From Tubiluchus corallicola (lineage: Eukaryota; Priapulida; Priapulimorpha; Priapulimorphida; Tubiluchidae), in assembly GCA_030141605.1 (NCBI GenBank), contig JAQGDQ010000939.1, forward strand, positions 52,501 to 79,035: a stretch of DNA of 26,535 nucleotides. The letters are read 5' to 3'. Shown in pieces: positions 1 to 10,553 of this stretch (the first letter of the stretch is position 1; each line of letters starts with the position of its first letter). The notes below the pieces were generated by a model that searched no databases, had not been told where the DNA came from, and was given only the letters and a program-made list of their open reading frames with translations. The position numbers were made by a program, and so were the translations under genes.

Positions 1-449
1 CATTTGTTTTAAAATAAAATACATATTATAACTGCAATAATTTTAGACATATACAGTTTTCTTTTAATATTGAAATCAACTAATAACACTGTATTAAATT
101 ATTTTATCATGAAATTTGACGTCAAATTTGTACTGAATCTATATTACACCAGTATTTAAGACTAATATACATTTTCTGTGTATATGTTTACAGAGTGTTT
201 GTCAGGTTACATGAAGTGTTTGTGTGTTACTGTGTAGATTTGTTTTTGCGTGAATAATTCCTGCTTTTGGGCTAAAAGTTCAATGACTGGAATGTATGGA
301 TTTCTTTTATTTGTAACAAATAAAATGAGTTTCTACTACTATGTAAGCAAGCTTCTAGTTGCAGACAAAGTTTATCTTAATTATAAGTACACAAAAGCAT
401 GCAATGAAGATAAGATTCATGAGCATTAAGAAGCATATTAGTTTAATTT
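1..449. other. AT-rich DNA with no recognised feature
   Basis: I see no coding frame, inverted termini or tandem structure. It contains one TGACGTCA palindrome at 117-124. Confidence 0.5.
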
Positions 450-488
450 TTGGAATTAGTCGAAAATTCATTACTATTAATAAACTAT

Positions 489-524
489 AATAATAATAAT
501 AATAACAATAACAATAATAATAAT

Positions 525-587
<63 letters not shown>

Positions 588-675
588 AATAATAATAGTA
601 ATAATAATAACAATAATATTAATAATAATAATAAATATAATAATAATAAGAAGAAGAACAACAACAACAATAATA
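489..675. repeat. Imperfect trinucleotide microsatellite (ATA/ACA)n
   Basis: Alternating AAT/AAC units have a pure (ACA)n core of about 60 bp. It translates as poly-Asn on plus and poly-Leu on minus; neither is a gene. Confidence 0.95.
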
Positions 676-739
676 TATTGATTTACTTCTATACTATAAC
701 TAATACTATAACAACTAATACTATAGATTACTTTGTTTA

Positions 740-1169
740 GATCGTTGTAGAAGGACCGGCATCTACTGACTTAGTATGCCATGTTGTGCGCGCTCATATC
801 CACCCTTGAAGGGATTAATAACCGCAATGTGACGAATGAGGCAGCATTCCCGGTGGTCGTCTATCTATTTACCACTCAGGCTTAGCGCGCTTAACTTATT
901 CACCGAGACAACTGACCTAATCTTCACGCCTCTGTTCCCTACATGCGAAAGACTTCAATTAGCAACTCTTACCTTTGCAGCTTAAGCCGCTAAGCGCTTT
1001 CTTTTGAGAAAACTAACATGTACACGAGATCTTGGTCAATATTGACCTCACAAACTAACATGTACACGAGAGCTTTTTCATTATAGATCTCTCACAGGTT
1101 AGTGTGATGGTTGAAGCGCAACAATCAGCTTTTAATAACGGGTCAGTGCTGCTAGACATCGAAATTTAC
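740..1169. other. Non-repetitive, less AT-rich segment with short repeats at the end
   Basis: No open frame or splice-bounded exon is convincing. The motif AACTAACATGTACACGAGA occurs twice (about 1012 and 1052), with the 14-bp perfect palindrome GGTCAATATTGACC between the copies. Confidence 0.4.
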
Positions 1170-1240
1170 TGTAAGTAAGTAAGTTTATTTTACTTCGATT
1201 TTCATTACATACAAAGAACATTACAAAGGGACCATTCAAT
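1170..1240 (-). mobile_element. 3' end of a LINE, minus orientation
   Basis: Read on minus, the segment ends in AAAATAAA followed by (CTTA)n. This is the AATAAA-like end plus short tandem tail typical of CR1/L2-type LINEs. Only the last tens of bases are recognisable. Confidence 0.45.
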
Positions 1241-1254
1241 CAACTTAGAAAAAT

Positions 1255-1382
1255 CAAGCACAAATTTTGATTTTGCAAACCCCTTGGTCACAGATACTGT
1301 AAGAACTTTACACAATCCCCTCAGCAGGTGGAGGCCCCTCGGGGTCCTCAACCCATAAAGCTCATGCCTTAATCCGGTACTA
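1255..1382. mobile_element. Internally deleted hAT-like element (128 bp)
   Basis: Its two ends match the two ends of the longer element at 15436-16065: the left AATTTTGATTTTG block and the right CCCATAAAGC...CATGCCTTAA-TCCGG block, with almost all of the middle missing. The flanking octamers AGAAAAAT and CTAAAAAT agree at 6 of 8 bases, as expected of an old hAT 8-bp target duplication. Confidence 0.5.
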
Positions 1383-1545
1383 CTAAAAATAATAACAACT
1401 ACAAATTAAAACGATAAACAAAATTATTTTAGATCTACGCTTATACTAAAAAAGACCAATTTACACATATATTAATAAGACCACGTTTCTAAGTATTTCT
1501 TGACTTTGCAGGAGAAAACAGCATGGCGACGTTCTAACATGATTA

Positions 1546-2011
1546 TTAACCCTTTCATACCCGTTGTATCCCGTGGGATACAAGAATATTTTCTGTCTTT
1601 ATAATTACTAAAATGTTAAAACAGACAGTTATTTGATCTGTTAATAGTTATTTTGATTTAAGCCAATAACAATAGACTAAAAATGGTGCTAAAATGGCAA
1701 ACTAGAAAATCTACATAGCATAAAAAACTGCGCAAGGTACAGTACTTTAGAGACGACTTTGTACAGATCAGCACAGCGTGCATACTAAATGTCTTAAATA
1801 CTTTAAAAAATTATCAGCAGTTGCAAAATGAAGCACATTTTAAGCTTCCATTGAATCCCAATGTATCCCGTGGGATACGGGCTATATTTAGCACGCGGGC
1901 ACAGGTAGAAAAAAATAATTATTATGTGTAAACAAGATGTACATACTGAACAAAAGTACCAAGCCAAAAAAATTTTCTTATTAAAAAATAATTTGGGACT
2001 GAAAGGGTTAA
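1546..2011. mobile_element. piggyBac-like MITE, copy 1 (458 bp plus TTAA duplications)
   Basis: The element body 1550-2007 begins CCCTTTCATACCC and ends GGGACTGAAAGGG, so the termini are inverted repeats of about 13 bp starting with CCC. It is flanked on both sides by TTAA (1546-1549, 2008-2011), the hallmark of piggyBac-superfamily insertion. Two internal palindromes around TGTATCCC-GT-GGGATACA lie at 1564-1583 and about 1862-1879. There is no transposase; it is non-autonomous. A second, very similar copy is at 4726-5187. Confidence 0.75.
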
Positions 2012-2450
2012 GATCATTCCAGAGTTTGGATCCCTGATGGATAAACGAATTTATTATATTTCTTGTAGTTTTGACTAACGGGATTATTAATTTGAAATCG
2101 CCTCTTAAAGAATATATATAAAGAATATGTGTTTCTCTTCTCAAACGTTTGACATATATAAGACAGGTTGATGTTATGAACTGATTTATACACTTCTTTA
2201 AGCACGCTATATTTCTACGATACTTACAGTAATTGTGCTTGGCGCTTTGGCCTTTAACAATGTTATGTGGCTGTAATTGCCCCTCGGAAAGTTGTTAATT
2301 TGTACAGGCCACTGGTTTGCTGATTTCTGACCGGTCTAAGTACTTCTAAATAGTCAAATAACTTTAGAAAACACAAGTTCTAGCACGTTTTATAAACACG
2401 AGAGGAGTTTGTTTGCAATGGCTGTGTTCAAATGAATCCAGGTAAAAATT
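2012..2450. other. Unannotated AT-rich DNA
   Basis: Frames here are short and low in complexity. No termini or repeats were recognised. Confidence 0.4.
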
Positions 2451-2459
2451 CATGGGAAA

Positions 2460-2815
2460 AACGTCATAGAAAAAAGTCACAGATAAAAAAGTTACAGGTA
2501 AAAAAGTCACAGAAAAATGTCACAGCTAAAAAAGCCACAGAAAAAGGTCACAGGTAAAAAGTCACAGAAAAAGGTCACAGATAAAAAGTTACAGAAAAAG
2601 GTCACAGGAAAAGGCCGCAGATAAAAAAGTTACAGAAAAAAATCAAGGGAAAAATGGAGTAGGAAAAGGTTACAGAAAAAAGTCACAGATAAAAAAGTTA
2701 CAGAAAACGGTCACAGATAAAAAAGTTACAGAAAAAGGTCACAGATAAAAAAGTTACAGAAAAAGGTCACAGGAAAAAAAGGCAGAGGCAAAATGTCACA
2801 GAATAAAGTCACAAC
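2460..2815. repeat. Degenerate A-rich minisatellite with GTCACAG / GTTACAG core
   Basis: About 25 imperfect units alternate GTCACAG or GTTACAG with A-rich spacers (AAAAAG, ATAAAAAA), giving a short period of about 12-14 bp and a longer one near 27 bp. Confidence 0.85.
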
Positions 2816-3330
2816 GAAGCCATGTAAAATCAAAAAGAAACAAGTTCTACAGTAAGTTTATAATAAAACAATTTGAGTAATCATAACGAGGGGTAGGATT
2901 TTAAGTTGTAAAAGTTTACATGCTACTGAGAGTTTAGTCTGACTTTAAGTTTTGCCATTGTTATAATTAACATGCGCTTTTATTAGGTCATTGTCTACAG
3001 CCTTATTGCAGCTTTCGTGCAACAATTACACGTGACATCCGGAAATGGCCAGACACTAATACGTTTATTGATCTTGCCAAACCAGAAAATTCACCATATA
3101 GAACCTGAATTACTTGTTGACTCATCGTAACCGCCACCGTCACAAACAGGCACAAACCTATTCTTAGGTGAGTTGAAAATAGAGTTAAAAACCTTCTTTA
3201 GAAAAATCAAATGCTGCGGGTGTTCTTAATTAAATTTATTCACCTGTAGATGTCGCTGTATTCCGACCAGCCAAGCCGTGACGTCATGTATTTTCTAGAA
3301 TTAACGTAATTATATTTACAGGTAAAATTT
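2816..3330. other. Unannotated DNA
   Basis: No frame, terminus or tandem structure could be supported. A TGACGTCA palindrome is at 3279-3286. Confidence 0.35.
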
Positions 3331-3834
3331 GTCTTAAAGGAAGACAGGATGATTTTTCATATACTACCCCACTTTCTAATCCGACAAAAAGTAGGCATTT
3401 TAACAGAATTAATAATGCAGAAGTGTTTCTGATAATTAAATAATAGATTAAAACTTGATTAACGGCTTGTGAACCCAACTATTGATGACATTACAAACTA
3501 ACATAATTTTCAGCAGCAAAAATATTCCGCGAGCGTGTTGCACGTGCTTGCTAAAGCGAAAATTGAAGTACAGTGCTACTGTAAGATATTCAGTGTGTTG
3601 TAGTAAAACTAGGCAAGTTTTAAGATAAAAATTCAAATTTACCTCTGTGCTCACGCATGAGCTGTCGAACATGTGTAGTTCGTCACAAACGAGCACATCT
3701 GAACTGAAAAGTACAGCACCTGTTTTTGTGCAATGCGTTTCCGAAATGCACGCGCTAGTGTCCGTCTAACTAGCGAATGGTAAAATGCGTGTAACAGCGA
3801 AGAACTAGTGACGCGAACGTGAAATTGTGTTTGT
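3331..3834. repeat. Dispersed 0.5-kb repeat, copy 1
   Basis: It aligns along its length with 24001-24468, starting at TTAAAGGAAGACAGGATG and ending near AATTGTGTTTGT, with substitutions and short gaps. The similar minus-strand frames in both copies arise from this shared sequence and are not conserved genes. Family unknown; no inverted termini seen. Confidence 0.8.
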
Positions 3835-3850
3835 AAAAAAGATTGTCGGT

Positions 3851-3900
3851 GAGGCAGTACCGGTGATTTAGACTACTATAGAAGAGAACAAAGTCCTAAT
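3851..3900. mobile_element. Short fragment related to the hAT-like element interior
   Basis: The stretch around GGCAGTACCGGTGA matches 15833-15880 inside the 630-bp hAT-like element. It is probably an old, truncated relative. Confidence 0.3.
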
Positions 3901-4293
3901 TACTCCTTTAGGACCATAGGCGTTTACTGCATTTTACATGGGTTCATGAAAAACTGCTCTCTCTAAGCAGCGATTATGTTATATTTGCTAATTTTTGTAG
4001 GTTTCTACTCCTCACACAATGGATTTTCATGCAAAGCTATATATGAAATGCATTTGCTTATATTAGACAAATTAAAAATCGATTTTTCACGAAAAAACTT
4101 GAAAAAAATCTTTCACTAACTGCAGCGTCTGCATTGTAACAATGTACAGTTTCACTTTACCATGTGAAATCGGTTAATGCAGGTCAACTATCCAGACACA
4201 ACACTCTGATTCACTTTTGCCTAAAGTCTACTCTATTTTTAAGGAGAAATTCTTGTGTAAAAGATGAAATGACCTTAACTTGTTCTTGCTAGA

Positions 4294-4429
4294 TCAGTTG
4301 GTTTTTCCTGGAAGAGCGGCAGAACACTGCACAGCTTGGGCTGTAGCAAGCAGGCGATCAATAAAATAGTGTGTACGATCACTCAAGTGTACACCAGACC
4401 AAGCTACTCCATAGACTAAGTTGGCATGC
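4294..4429 (-). CDS. Candidate terminal exon of an unrecognised gene
   Basis: On the minus strand a good acceptor (CCGCCTTTTTCAG|GC) opens a frame of one split base plus 44 codons to TGA. The peptide contains ANLVYGVAWSGVHL, HYFIDRLLATAQAV and a C-terminal CSAALPGKTN. Composition is balanced and richer in G+C than the flanks, unlike the low-complexity frames around it. The other two minus frames are closed. I do not recognise the family. The phase does not match any donor of the SMPDL3-like gene, so it is not an alternative end of that gene. I found no partner exon between 4430 and 12500. It could also be a fragment of a degraded transposon protein. Confidence 0.35.
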
Positions 4430-4725
4430 CTGAAAAAGGCGGTTTTCTTTATCCAATTAAATCACTTTAAATGTTTCAACAAATAACACGATTGGATAGC
4501 CGTTATTCTCCTGAATAGAACAGTGCCTAATTTGTAATCATTTAGTTATGTCTGTGCTCATACAGTAGCAGAAAATTATAGATTTTCTAAGGCCTATTTT
4601 GAATGTACTTTATCTAATGAAATATGAAATTGTCAAGCGTTACAAAACGAACAGAACTAACAACGCACTAAATGTCAAAATTAATTAGCATGACTTTGTG
4701 CTAAAAATAAACCACGGGCGTGCCT

Positions 4726-5187
4726 TTAACCCTTTCAGACCCATTGTATCCCGAGGGATACGAGAATATTTTTTGCCTTTAAAATTAATAAAATTTTAAA
4801 ACTGACAGTCATTTGGTCTGTTAATAGTTATTTTGATTTAAGCCAATAACAATAGTCTAAAAATAGTGATAAAATGGCAAACTAGAAAATCTACATGGCG
4901 CAAAAAACTGTGTAAGGTACAGTAGTTTAGAGATGACTTCGTACAGATCAGCATAGCATGCATACTAAATGTCTTAAATACTTTTAAAAATTATCAACAG
5001 TTGCAAAATGAAGCACATTTTATGCTTCCAATGAATCCCAATGTATCCCGTGGGATACAGGCTATATTTAGCACGCGGGCACAAGTAGAAAAAAATAATT
5101 ATTATGTGTAAACAAGATGGACATACTGAAGTACCAAGCCAAAATTTTTTTCTTATTAAAAAAATAATTTGGGACTGAAAGGGTTAA
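4726..5187. mobile_element. piggyBac-like MITE, copy 2 (454 bp plus TTAA duplications)
   Basis: The body 4730-5183 has termini CCCTTTCAGACCC / GGGACTGAAAGGG and exact TTAA flanks. It aligns end to end with the copy at 1546-2011 with scattered substitutions and a few short gaps. It is in the same orientation and contains both internal palindromes in slightly changed form. Confidence 0.75.
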
Positions 5188-5480
5188 ACTTGTTAAGAAC
5201 ACCTCTTAAAAACCAATAATCCGTTCTGCGCGAACTAGTAACAGGCAGCCCTCAGGATGTAATCTCACGAACACGAATTACTTGATAAGCAATTTATTGA
5301 TTATGTAATTTATCGTCCTTGAAAGAACGGAACAGTTTATTTTGAGACATTTTTGGTATCACTCAAGCATCCAGTTCACCTTGTTATCATAATGAACAGA
5401 GACACTTGCAATACGTTACACAAAGAGGGATCGATTATATTATAGGCTGGTATAGGCTGCTGTCTACCCCCCCCCCCCCC
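5188..5480. other. Unannotated DNA ending in a C homopolymer
   Basis: No gene was recognised. A run of about 16 C lies at 5466-5482. Confidence 0.4.
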
Positions 5481-5481
5481 C

Positions 5482-5826
5482 CAGGGTTTGGTAACATTTG
5501 GAAACAAAACTTTTTTTCACTAAGATTGTTTTGAAATATGTGCTAATTTGGTTTGCAATAAACAGTAAAAAGCGGATGTTTACTGAAGAATGTTTTTATT
5601 GACGAACAAAATATTCTAGTTTATTTAAAGAATTTGCAATAAGCTCTCTTCAAGCTGTGTACATGCCGCTAAAATATGTTACGAGTAAAATGTTCATTCT
5701 TATTCATGATGTATATATATATATGTGTGTGTGTGTGTGGGTGAATTAGGGGGTAGGGGGGCTTCGCCTATGGAAGGCCCCATAATTTCATTAGCTTAGG
5801 GCCTAAAAGATGGTAATCCAGCCTTG
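5482..5826. mobile_element. Probable hAT-like element remnant
   Basis: It opens with CAGGGTTTGG and closes with GGTAATCCAGCCTTG, whose complement CAAGGCTGGATTACC resembles the CAGGGCCGGATTTA-type hAT terminus. The interior at 5595-5692 matches 17101-17192 in the large intron. An AT/GT microsatellite (5711-5739) lies inside. I see no clear target duplication, so the boundaries are tentative. Confidence 0.35.
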
Positions 5827-6180
5827 CATTTATGGGTTACTAATTTGACAAGTTAGTAAATTTGAGTTTTCAACTAAACTACATTAAATTACAATTATCT
5901 ATTTTTACAAATTTCCTTAGACAAGATTTCACAGGCGGGTTAGAGTAAGAAGAGCTCGTGGAAACGTGAATACGATACACAAAAATCCGATTTTTGTAAC
6001 TAATTAACTGCAAGGTAAGAGAAGTAAATTGTAAAGTATGTCCCAAAAAAACTTTCCATACAAATATTTGTAACTCACTATGGTAGCATTTCGCTTTCTC
6101 GTTGGAAAGACTTACGTAACCAGAAAAGAAAATTATTAATGACTGAACTGTTGTGTAAAAGCTGCACATTTAATAAGAAA
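5827..6180. other. Unannotated AT-rich DNA
   Basis: A 96-codon minus frame spans most of it, but its composition is ordinary for this DNA and nothing in it is recognisable. Confidence 0.35.
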
Positions 6181-7100
6181 TTAATACATGTGTATTAATT
6201 TTTCACATGTATGGAATACACATAGATAATAATAATAATACGTATTTAACAAGAAAATCATGTTAATACATGTGTTTTAATTTTTCATATGTATGGAATA
6301 CACAGAGAAAATAATACACATGTTACAGGAAAGTCATGTTAATACACGTGTATTAATTTTGCACATGTATGGAATATACATAGAAAATAATACATATGAT
6401 ACAAGAAAGTCATGTTAATACATGTGTATTAATTTTTCACATGTATGGAATACATATAGAATATAACACACATGTAACAAGAAAATCATGTTAAGACATG
6501 TGTATTAATTTTTCACATGTATGGAATACATATAGAAAATAATACATATGTAACAAGAAAATCATGTTAATACATGTGTATTAATTTTGCACATGTATGG
6601 AATATACATAGGAAATAAAACATATGATACAAGAAAGTCATGTTAATACATGTGTATTAATTTTTCACATGTATGGAATACACATAGATAATAATAATAC
6701 GTATTTAACAAGAAAATCATGTTAATACATGTGTATTAATTTTTCATATGCATGGAATACACATAGAAAATAATACACATGTTACAGGAAAGTCATGTTA
6801 GTACACGTGTATTAATTTTGCACATGTATGGAATATACATAGAAAATAATACATATGATACAAGAAAGTCATGTTAATACATGTGTATTAATTTTTCACA
6901 TGTATGGAATACATATAGAATATAACACACATGCAACAAGAAAATCATGTTAAGACATGTGTATTAATTTTCACATATATGGAATACATATAGAAAATAA
7001 TACATATGTAACAAGAAAATCATGTTAATACATGTGTATTAATTTTTCACATGTATGGAATATACACAGAAAATAATACATATGTAACAAGAGAATCTTG
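6181..7100. repeat. 76-bp satellite, 12 monomers in two six-monomer higher-order units
   Basis: Monomers start at about 6181, 6263, 6339, 6415, 6491, 6567, 6643, 6722, 6798, 6874, 6950 and 7025. Each contains TTAATACATGTGTATTAA and CACATGTATGGAATA. Monomers 1-5 and 7-11 share diagnostic variants pairwise: ACGTATTTAAC in 1 and 7, ACATGTTACAGG in 2 and 8, TACACGTG in 3 and 9, ATAGAATATAACACAC in 4 and 10, TTAAGACATG in 5 and 11. The higher-order period is therefore 462 bp. Confidence 0.95.
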
Positions 7101-7448
7101 TAGACCGTTATTTTATCAATATCACACATTTTGAATGCACGACTCTATTCAGCTTATTGTACCGAATAGACACATTGTTTTGTACATATTATACGTGTCA
7201 TAATAAGAAAGTATGTAAGAGTACTTTATTAAATTCACAGCCCCCAAAAACTGGAATAAAATAATTGCCCAAGTAAAAATACACAAAACTATTTATAGTT
7301 TCAAAAACTACTTGAAAAGGACCATTTTTGATTCATACTTATAATACAATTTTAGTGGTTCCATGTCTCATGCAGTCATACTATATGGCCTCCAATCAAT
7401 TATAATGCTATTTTAATATAGCTCTATGTAAATTAAATTACACTGTGG
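7101..7448. other. Unannotated AT-rich DNA
   Basis: No coding, repeat or terminus signal was recognised. Confidence 0.35.
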
Positions 7449-7814
7449 TCGTTTCTTCCCCTCCCTTCCTCCTTCCTATCCCTAATCTTACTATTTTTTC
7501 TATTCCATCATGTCTACCAACCCTAACCATTCTTTCATTAACTCATCCTCCCCTCCCTTCCTTCTTCCTATCCCTAATCTTACTATTTTTTCCATTCCAT
7601 CATGTCTACTAACCCTAACCATTCTTTCATTCACTCATTTATGCCACCTTAATGTGAAAGCCAAGCTTTCAATGTGTCATACAGCAACTCTTTTACTTGG
7701 TTAACTTGACTTCATCAACGTTTTTTAACCTATACTGTTTCTTTTTGTTTTAATAATATTGTATGTTGATGTACTGTATATGCATTGCTGGATTGAAATA
7801 AATTGATTGATTGA
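7449..7814 (+). mobile_element. LINE 3' UTR remnant with (TTGA)n tail
   Basis: The segment ends with AAATAAATTGATTGATTGA, a poly(A)-like signal followed by a short tandem tail typical of CR1/L2-like LINEs. A pyrimidine-rich 92-bp segment (starting CTCCCTTCC at 7461 and 7553) is tandemly duplicated inside it. No reverse transcriptase sequence remains. Confidence 0.5.
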
Positions 7815-8820
7815 AGATACTATATTATAGATATCAGACTAAGTAAAAACCTAAATATTTGAACAATCCACGTTAGCATGCTGTAGTGAAATCTGTCACA
7901 GACGAGTAACATCTATAAACACGAAATCGGACGTTCAACTCTAATCAACACCTCGCCCCCTATCCCAAAAAATCCACCCTTTCCCAACTCGCAAATGTTC
8001 TCTAATACAAACGGGTAAAGATGATGAAAGAACATACCGGAAACTAGCGAAATATCCAAATTGTTTGACCGGAAATTATCACAAAAATAAAAAATTCTCG
8101 TGCTGCACTGTCGAACCGTTCTCCATGTCTAAAGGAAAATTCAGGCTTGGGTGACTGGTTGAGTGTTAGACCTGGTTAGACGAATTACACCCACGGGGGG
8201 AGGGTGTAGATTCGTGCCTTTTCATACCAGAACACAAAACTCATATCTACAGCAAGCTTTCTTACTGCTTGTAATCAATTACTCTATCACAAATTTGAGA
8301 CATAATTTTTCTAATAAATATTCTGATATTTAATAAGCACAGCTGGTCACTGCAGTACAGCAGAACGCTCATTGTCCTCACCCCATAAAAGCTGCATGCC
8401 ATGTTTGAAACTGGTTCTGCTCACCGAAACAACCCACCCATTCGTAAGTTTATGCCGCCGGGGTGACAGAGCGCGCAGGGCGGTTCCATTTTCTTTTCGA
8501 GGGAGGCGATACGTAGCCCGGAATACGTGGAAAATCTAGTTCCCTTGCGTATCTCGAGTTTTACGAGATAGCAGCTCTTCATGGCAGCTCTTAAACAACA
8601 GAGCAAGCAGAATGGGGTGACTAACTCCTCCAAGTTTTGATGTCACTGCCGATTCGTCCACCCCACAAATTTCCACTTCCACCTCGGCAGGGAGAAAATG
8701 CTGTTTCTTCACATTCCACGAAATCTCTCAAGTTCATTCATACGAGGGCATCATTACTCACAAGTTGTAACAAGAGAGCGGGGGGGGGGGGGTGGCATTT
8801 GATGCCAACGAAAAAACACG
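7815..8820. other. Unannotated region with a possible SINE and a GC-richer segment
   Basis: Around 8148-8219 a stretch (GACTGGTTGAGTGTTAG ... GTGTAGATTCGTGCC) weakly resembles a tRNA-derived SINE head. From 8421 to 8760 the DNA is GC-richer and has open frames on both strands, but none is recognisable or splice-bounded. A run of G lies at 8780-8792. Confidence 0.3.
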
Positions 8821-8871
8821 TATCACACGCCTGATTACTCGTGTTAATATAATATATATAATATTATATCT

Positions 8872-9005
8872 ATTTTAAATTATATGTATATATTGTATAT
8901 AGTTTATTATAATTTCCGTGTAATATTACAATGTATATTTTGTTTTAAATTTTTGGCACAGTAGTTTTTAGTTTCCACTGGACGCATTTGCCTTTAACAG
9001 GTGTG
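8872..9005 (+). mobile_element. LINE 3' UTR fragment, plus orientation (left arm of an inverted repeat)
   Basis: It is the reverse complement of 9119-9248 with few mismatches. Read on plus it is the same 3' UTR as the minus-strand LINE next door, cut off before that LINE's AATAAAG end, and is followed by an AT tract. Confidence 0.7.
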
Positions 9006-9029
9006 TATATATATATATTATATATATAT

Positions 9030-9665
9030 ATATATAATCTTTATTTGCCATAAAAATCGATATTCATAACTATAAAAGCATAAAAGAACATCGCAGCATG
9101 AGAATAAAATTCACACAACTGTTAAAGGCAAATGCGTCCAGTGCAAACTAAAAACTACTGTGCCAAAAATTTAAAACAAAAATATACATTATAAATTTAC
9201 ACGCAAATTATAATAGACTATATACAATATATACATATAATTTAAAATGGACGTGGGTAAGTAAAATTTGTGGATGAATATATATTATCGTTTATGTATG
9301 TTGGGTTTTCAAATCGGTTAATATATGTATTTTTAATTTTGATTTGAATTCGTCGAAAGACTCGATTTGTTTTAAATTTGATGGCAGGATATTCCAAAGT
9401 TGAACTCCTTGTTTAGTGATGTTCTTGGATTTAATGTTGACTCCAAGAGGACTGGAAGCTTATTTTTGATGAAGGGCGCGTTAATGTTGTTGATGTATTT
9501 ATATAAAAACAGGATTGTGTAGTAATATTTATGTGCTTGTAAAATTGGGATTTTAAAAATTCTGTTGTAGATATTAGATTTGTTATGAGAGACGTTTTAT
9601 TTGAATAGCCAGAGACAAATCTTAATGCATAATTTGGAAGACTATTTAGTTTGTTATAGCTGTCT
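9030..9665 (-). mobile_element. LINE 3' portion with reverse-transcriptase ORF C-terminus
   Basis: On minus, two frames give the typical C-terminal end of a CR1/L2/Jockey-type ORF2: KYYYTILFLYKYINN in one frame, then after a frameshift GVQLWNILPSNLKQIESF and EFKSKLKIHIL, with a stop at 9294-9292. The GVQLWN-LP and FK-KLK-H-L blocks are the recognisable family signature. Downstream come a 3' UTR and an end of AAATAAAGATT plus an (AT)n tail near 9042-9005. It is frameshifted and 5'-truncated. Confidence 0.75.
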
Positions 9666-10045
9666 CTTGAATCTTTAAAATGTTAAAATTACTTTACAAT
9701 GTATATAAATATAGATCTAAAGTGCCAGATATTCCTCAGATATAACTTGAATTTTGATAGAAAGGTAATTAAAACATTAATACATTAATATTACATGTAA
9801 TTTGACATTAAATGTTGCTATAATTATCTTTAAATTATTGGTTATAATTATATATATATATATATATATATACATATATGTTTGCAATTTGCAATTAATA
9901 TAAAGCCTAAAGCTGCATGTAATTAATTACTAAACTCCTAATTAGTACCAACGACCATCTAATTACTTAATCTGTATAGATAAACCAACACTTGAAACTG
10001 CTAGATTGATCACGTGGGAGGTATTGGAATTCAATTAATTAAGAC
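9666..10045. other. AT-rich DNA with a TA microsatellite
   Basis: An (AT)n tract lies at about 9849-9880. Nothing else was recognised. Confidence 0.4.
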
Positions 10046-10135
10046 TGTGTAGTCTAGTGGCCTTGGCATCTGTAAAGTAAAGCCCCTGGTTCAAATACAG
10101 GCTCTGTCATAATTCTTCCACGTGGTTTACTACAT
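10046..10135 (+). mobile_element. tRNA-derived SINE or tRNA pseudogene
   Basis: An A-box-like TAGTCTAGTGG (10050-10060) and a B-box-like GGTTCAAATAC (10088-10098) lie 38 bp apart, the internal RNA polymerase III promoter spacing. No acceptor stem pairs, so it is a SINE head or decayed pseudogene and not a functional tRNA. Confidence 0.5.
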
Positions 10136-10553
10136 ACGTATGCACATCAAAACCTGGTTAAGATGCCTCTGTAATATTAGTATACATATAGTAACTTTAT
10201 TTGACATTAAAATACATTGATAATTACTTGAAAAATTCTTTACAGAGATGAGCTATAATTATGAGCAACATCAAATACCAAGATTTCATTTTATATTAAC
10301 AAAGTTGTAAGCGACTGTACATATTAGAATAGACAATTTCTTATCTCATTAGTTTAAAAACTATTAGTTAATTATCAATTTACACAGGCGCCTCCCAGTG
10401 TCGTAAAAAGTAAACAAGTTCTACTGAAAACTTGTAGAATGTTAAAAAGGTTGTCACAAATGTTACGACAGCAGTAGAAAGGTTTGAGAAACGCTTTTAA
10501 CATTTTTTAAACTTTAAATAATTTTTAATAAATTTTTTCTCCTTTTTGTGAAT
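10136..10553. other. Unannotated AT-rich DNA
   Basis: No gene or repeat was recognised. Confidence 0.35.

Noticed and set aside
450-740. 96-codon Asn-rich frame
   Set aside because: It is an ATA/ACA microsatellite read in frame.
1803-2144. 113-codon minus frame
   Set aside because: It runs mostly through the piggyBac-like MITE; the corresponding frame is not maintained in the second copy.
3448-3696. Similar minus-strand peptides here and at 24118-24306
   Set aside because: The similarity comes from the dispersed repeat at nucleotide level; frames start and end differently and look non-coding.
6181-7100. CRISPR-like array
   Set aside because: Repeats are contiguous 76-bp monomers with no unique spacers, in animal DNA.
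8148-8219. tRNA-like SINE head
   Set aside because: Box A and box B matches are too weak to list as a feature of its own.
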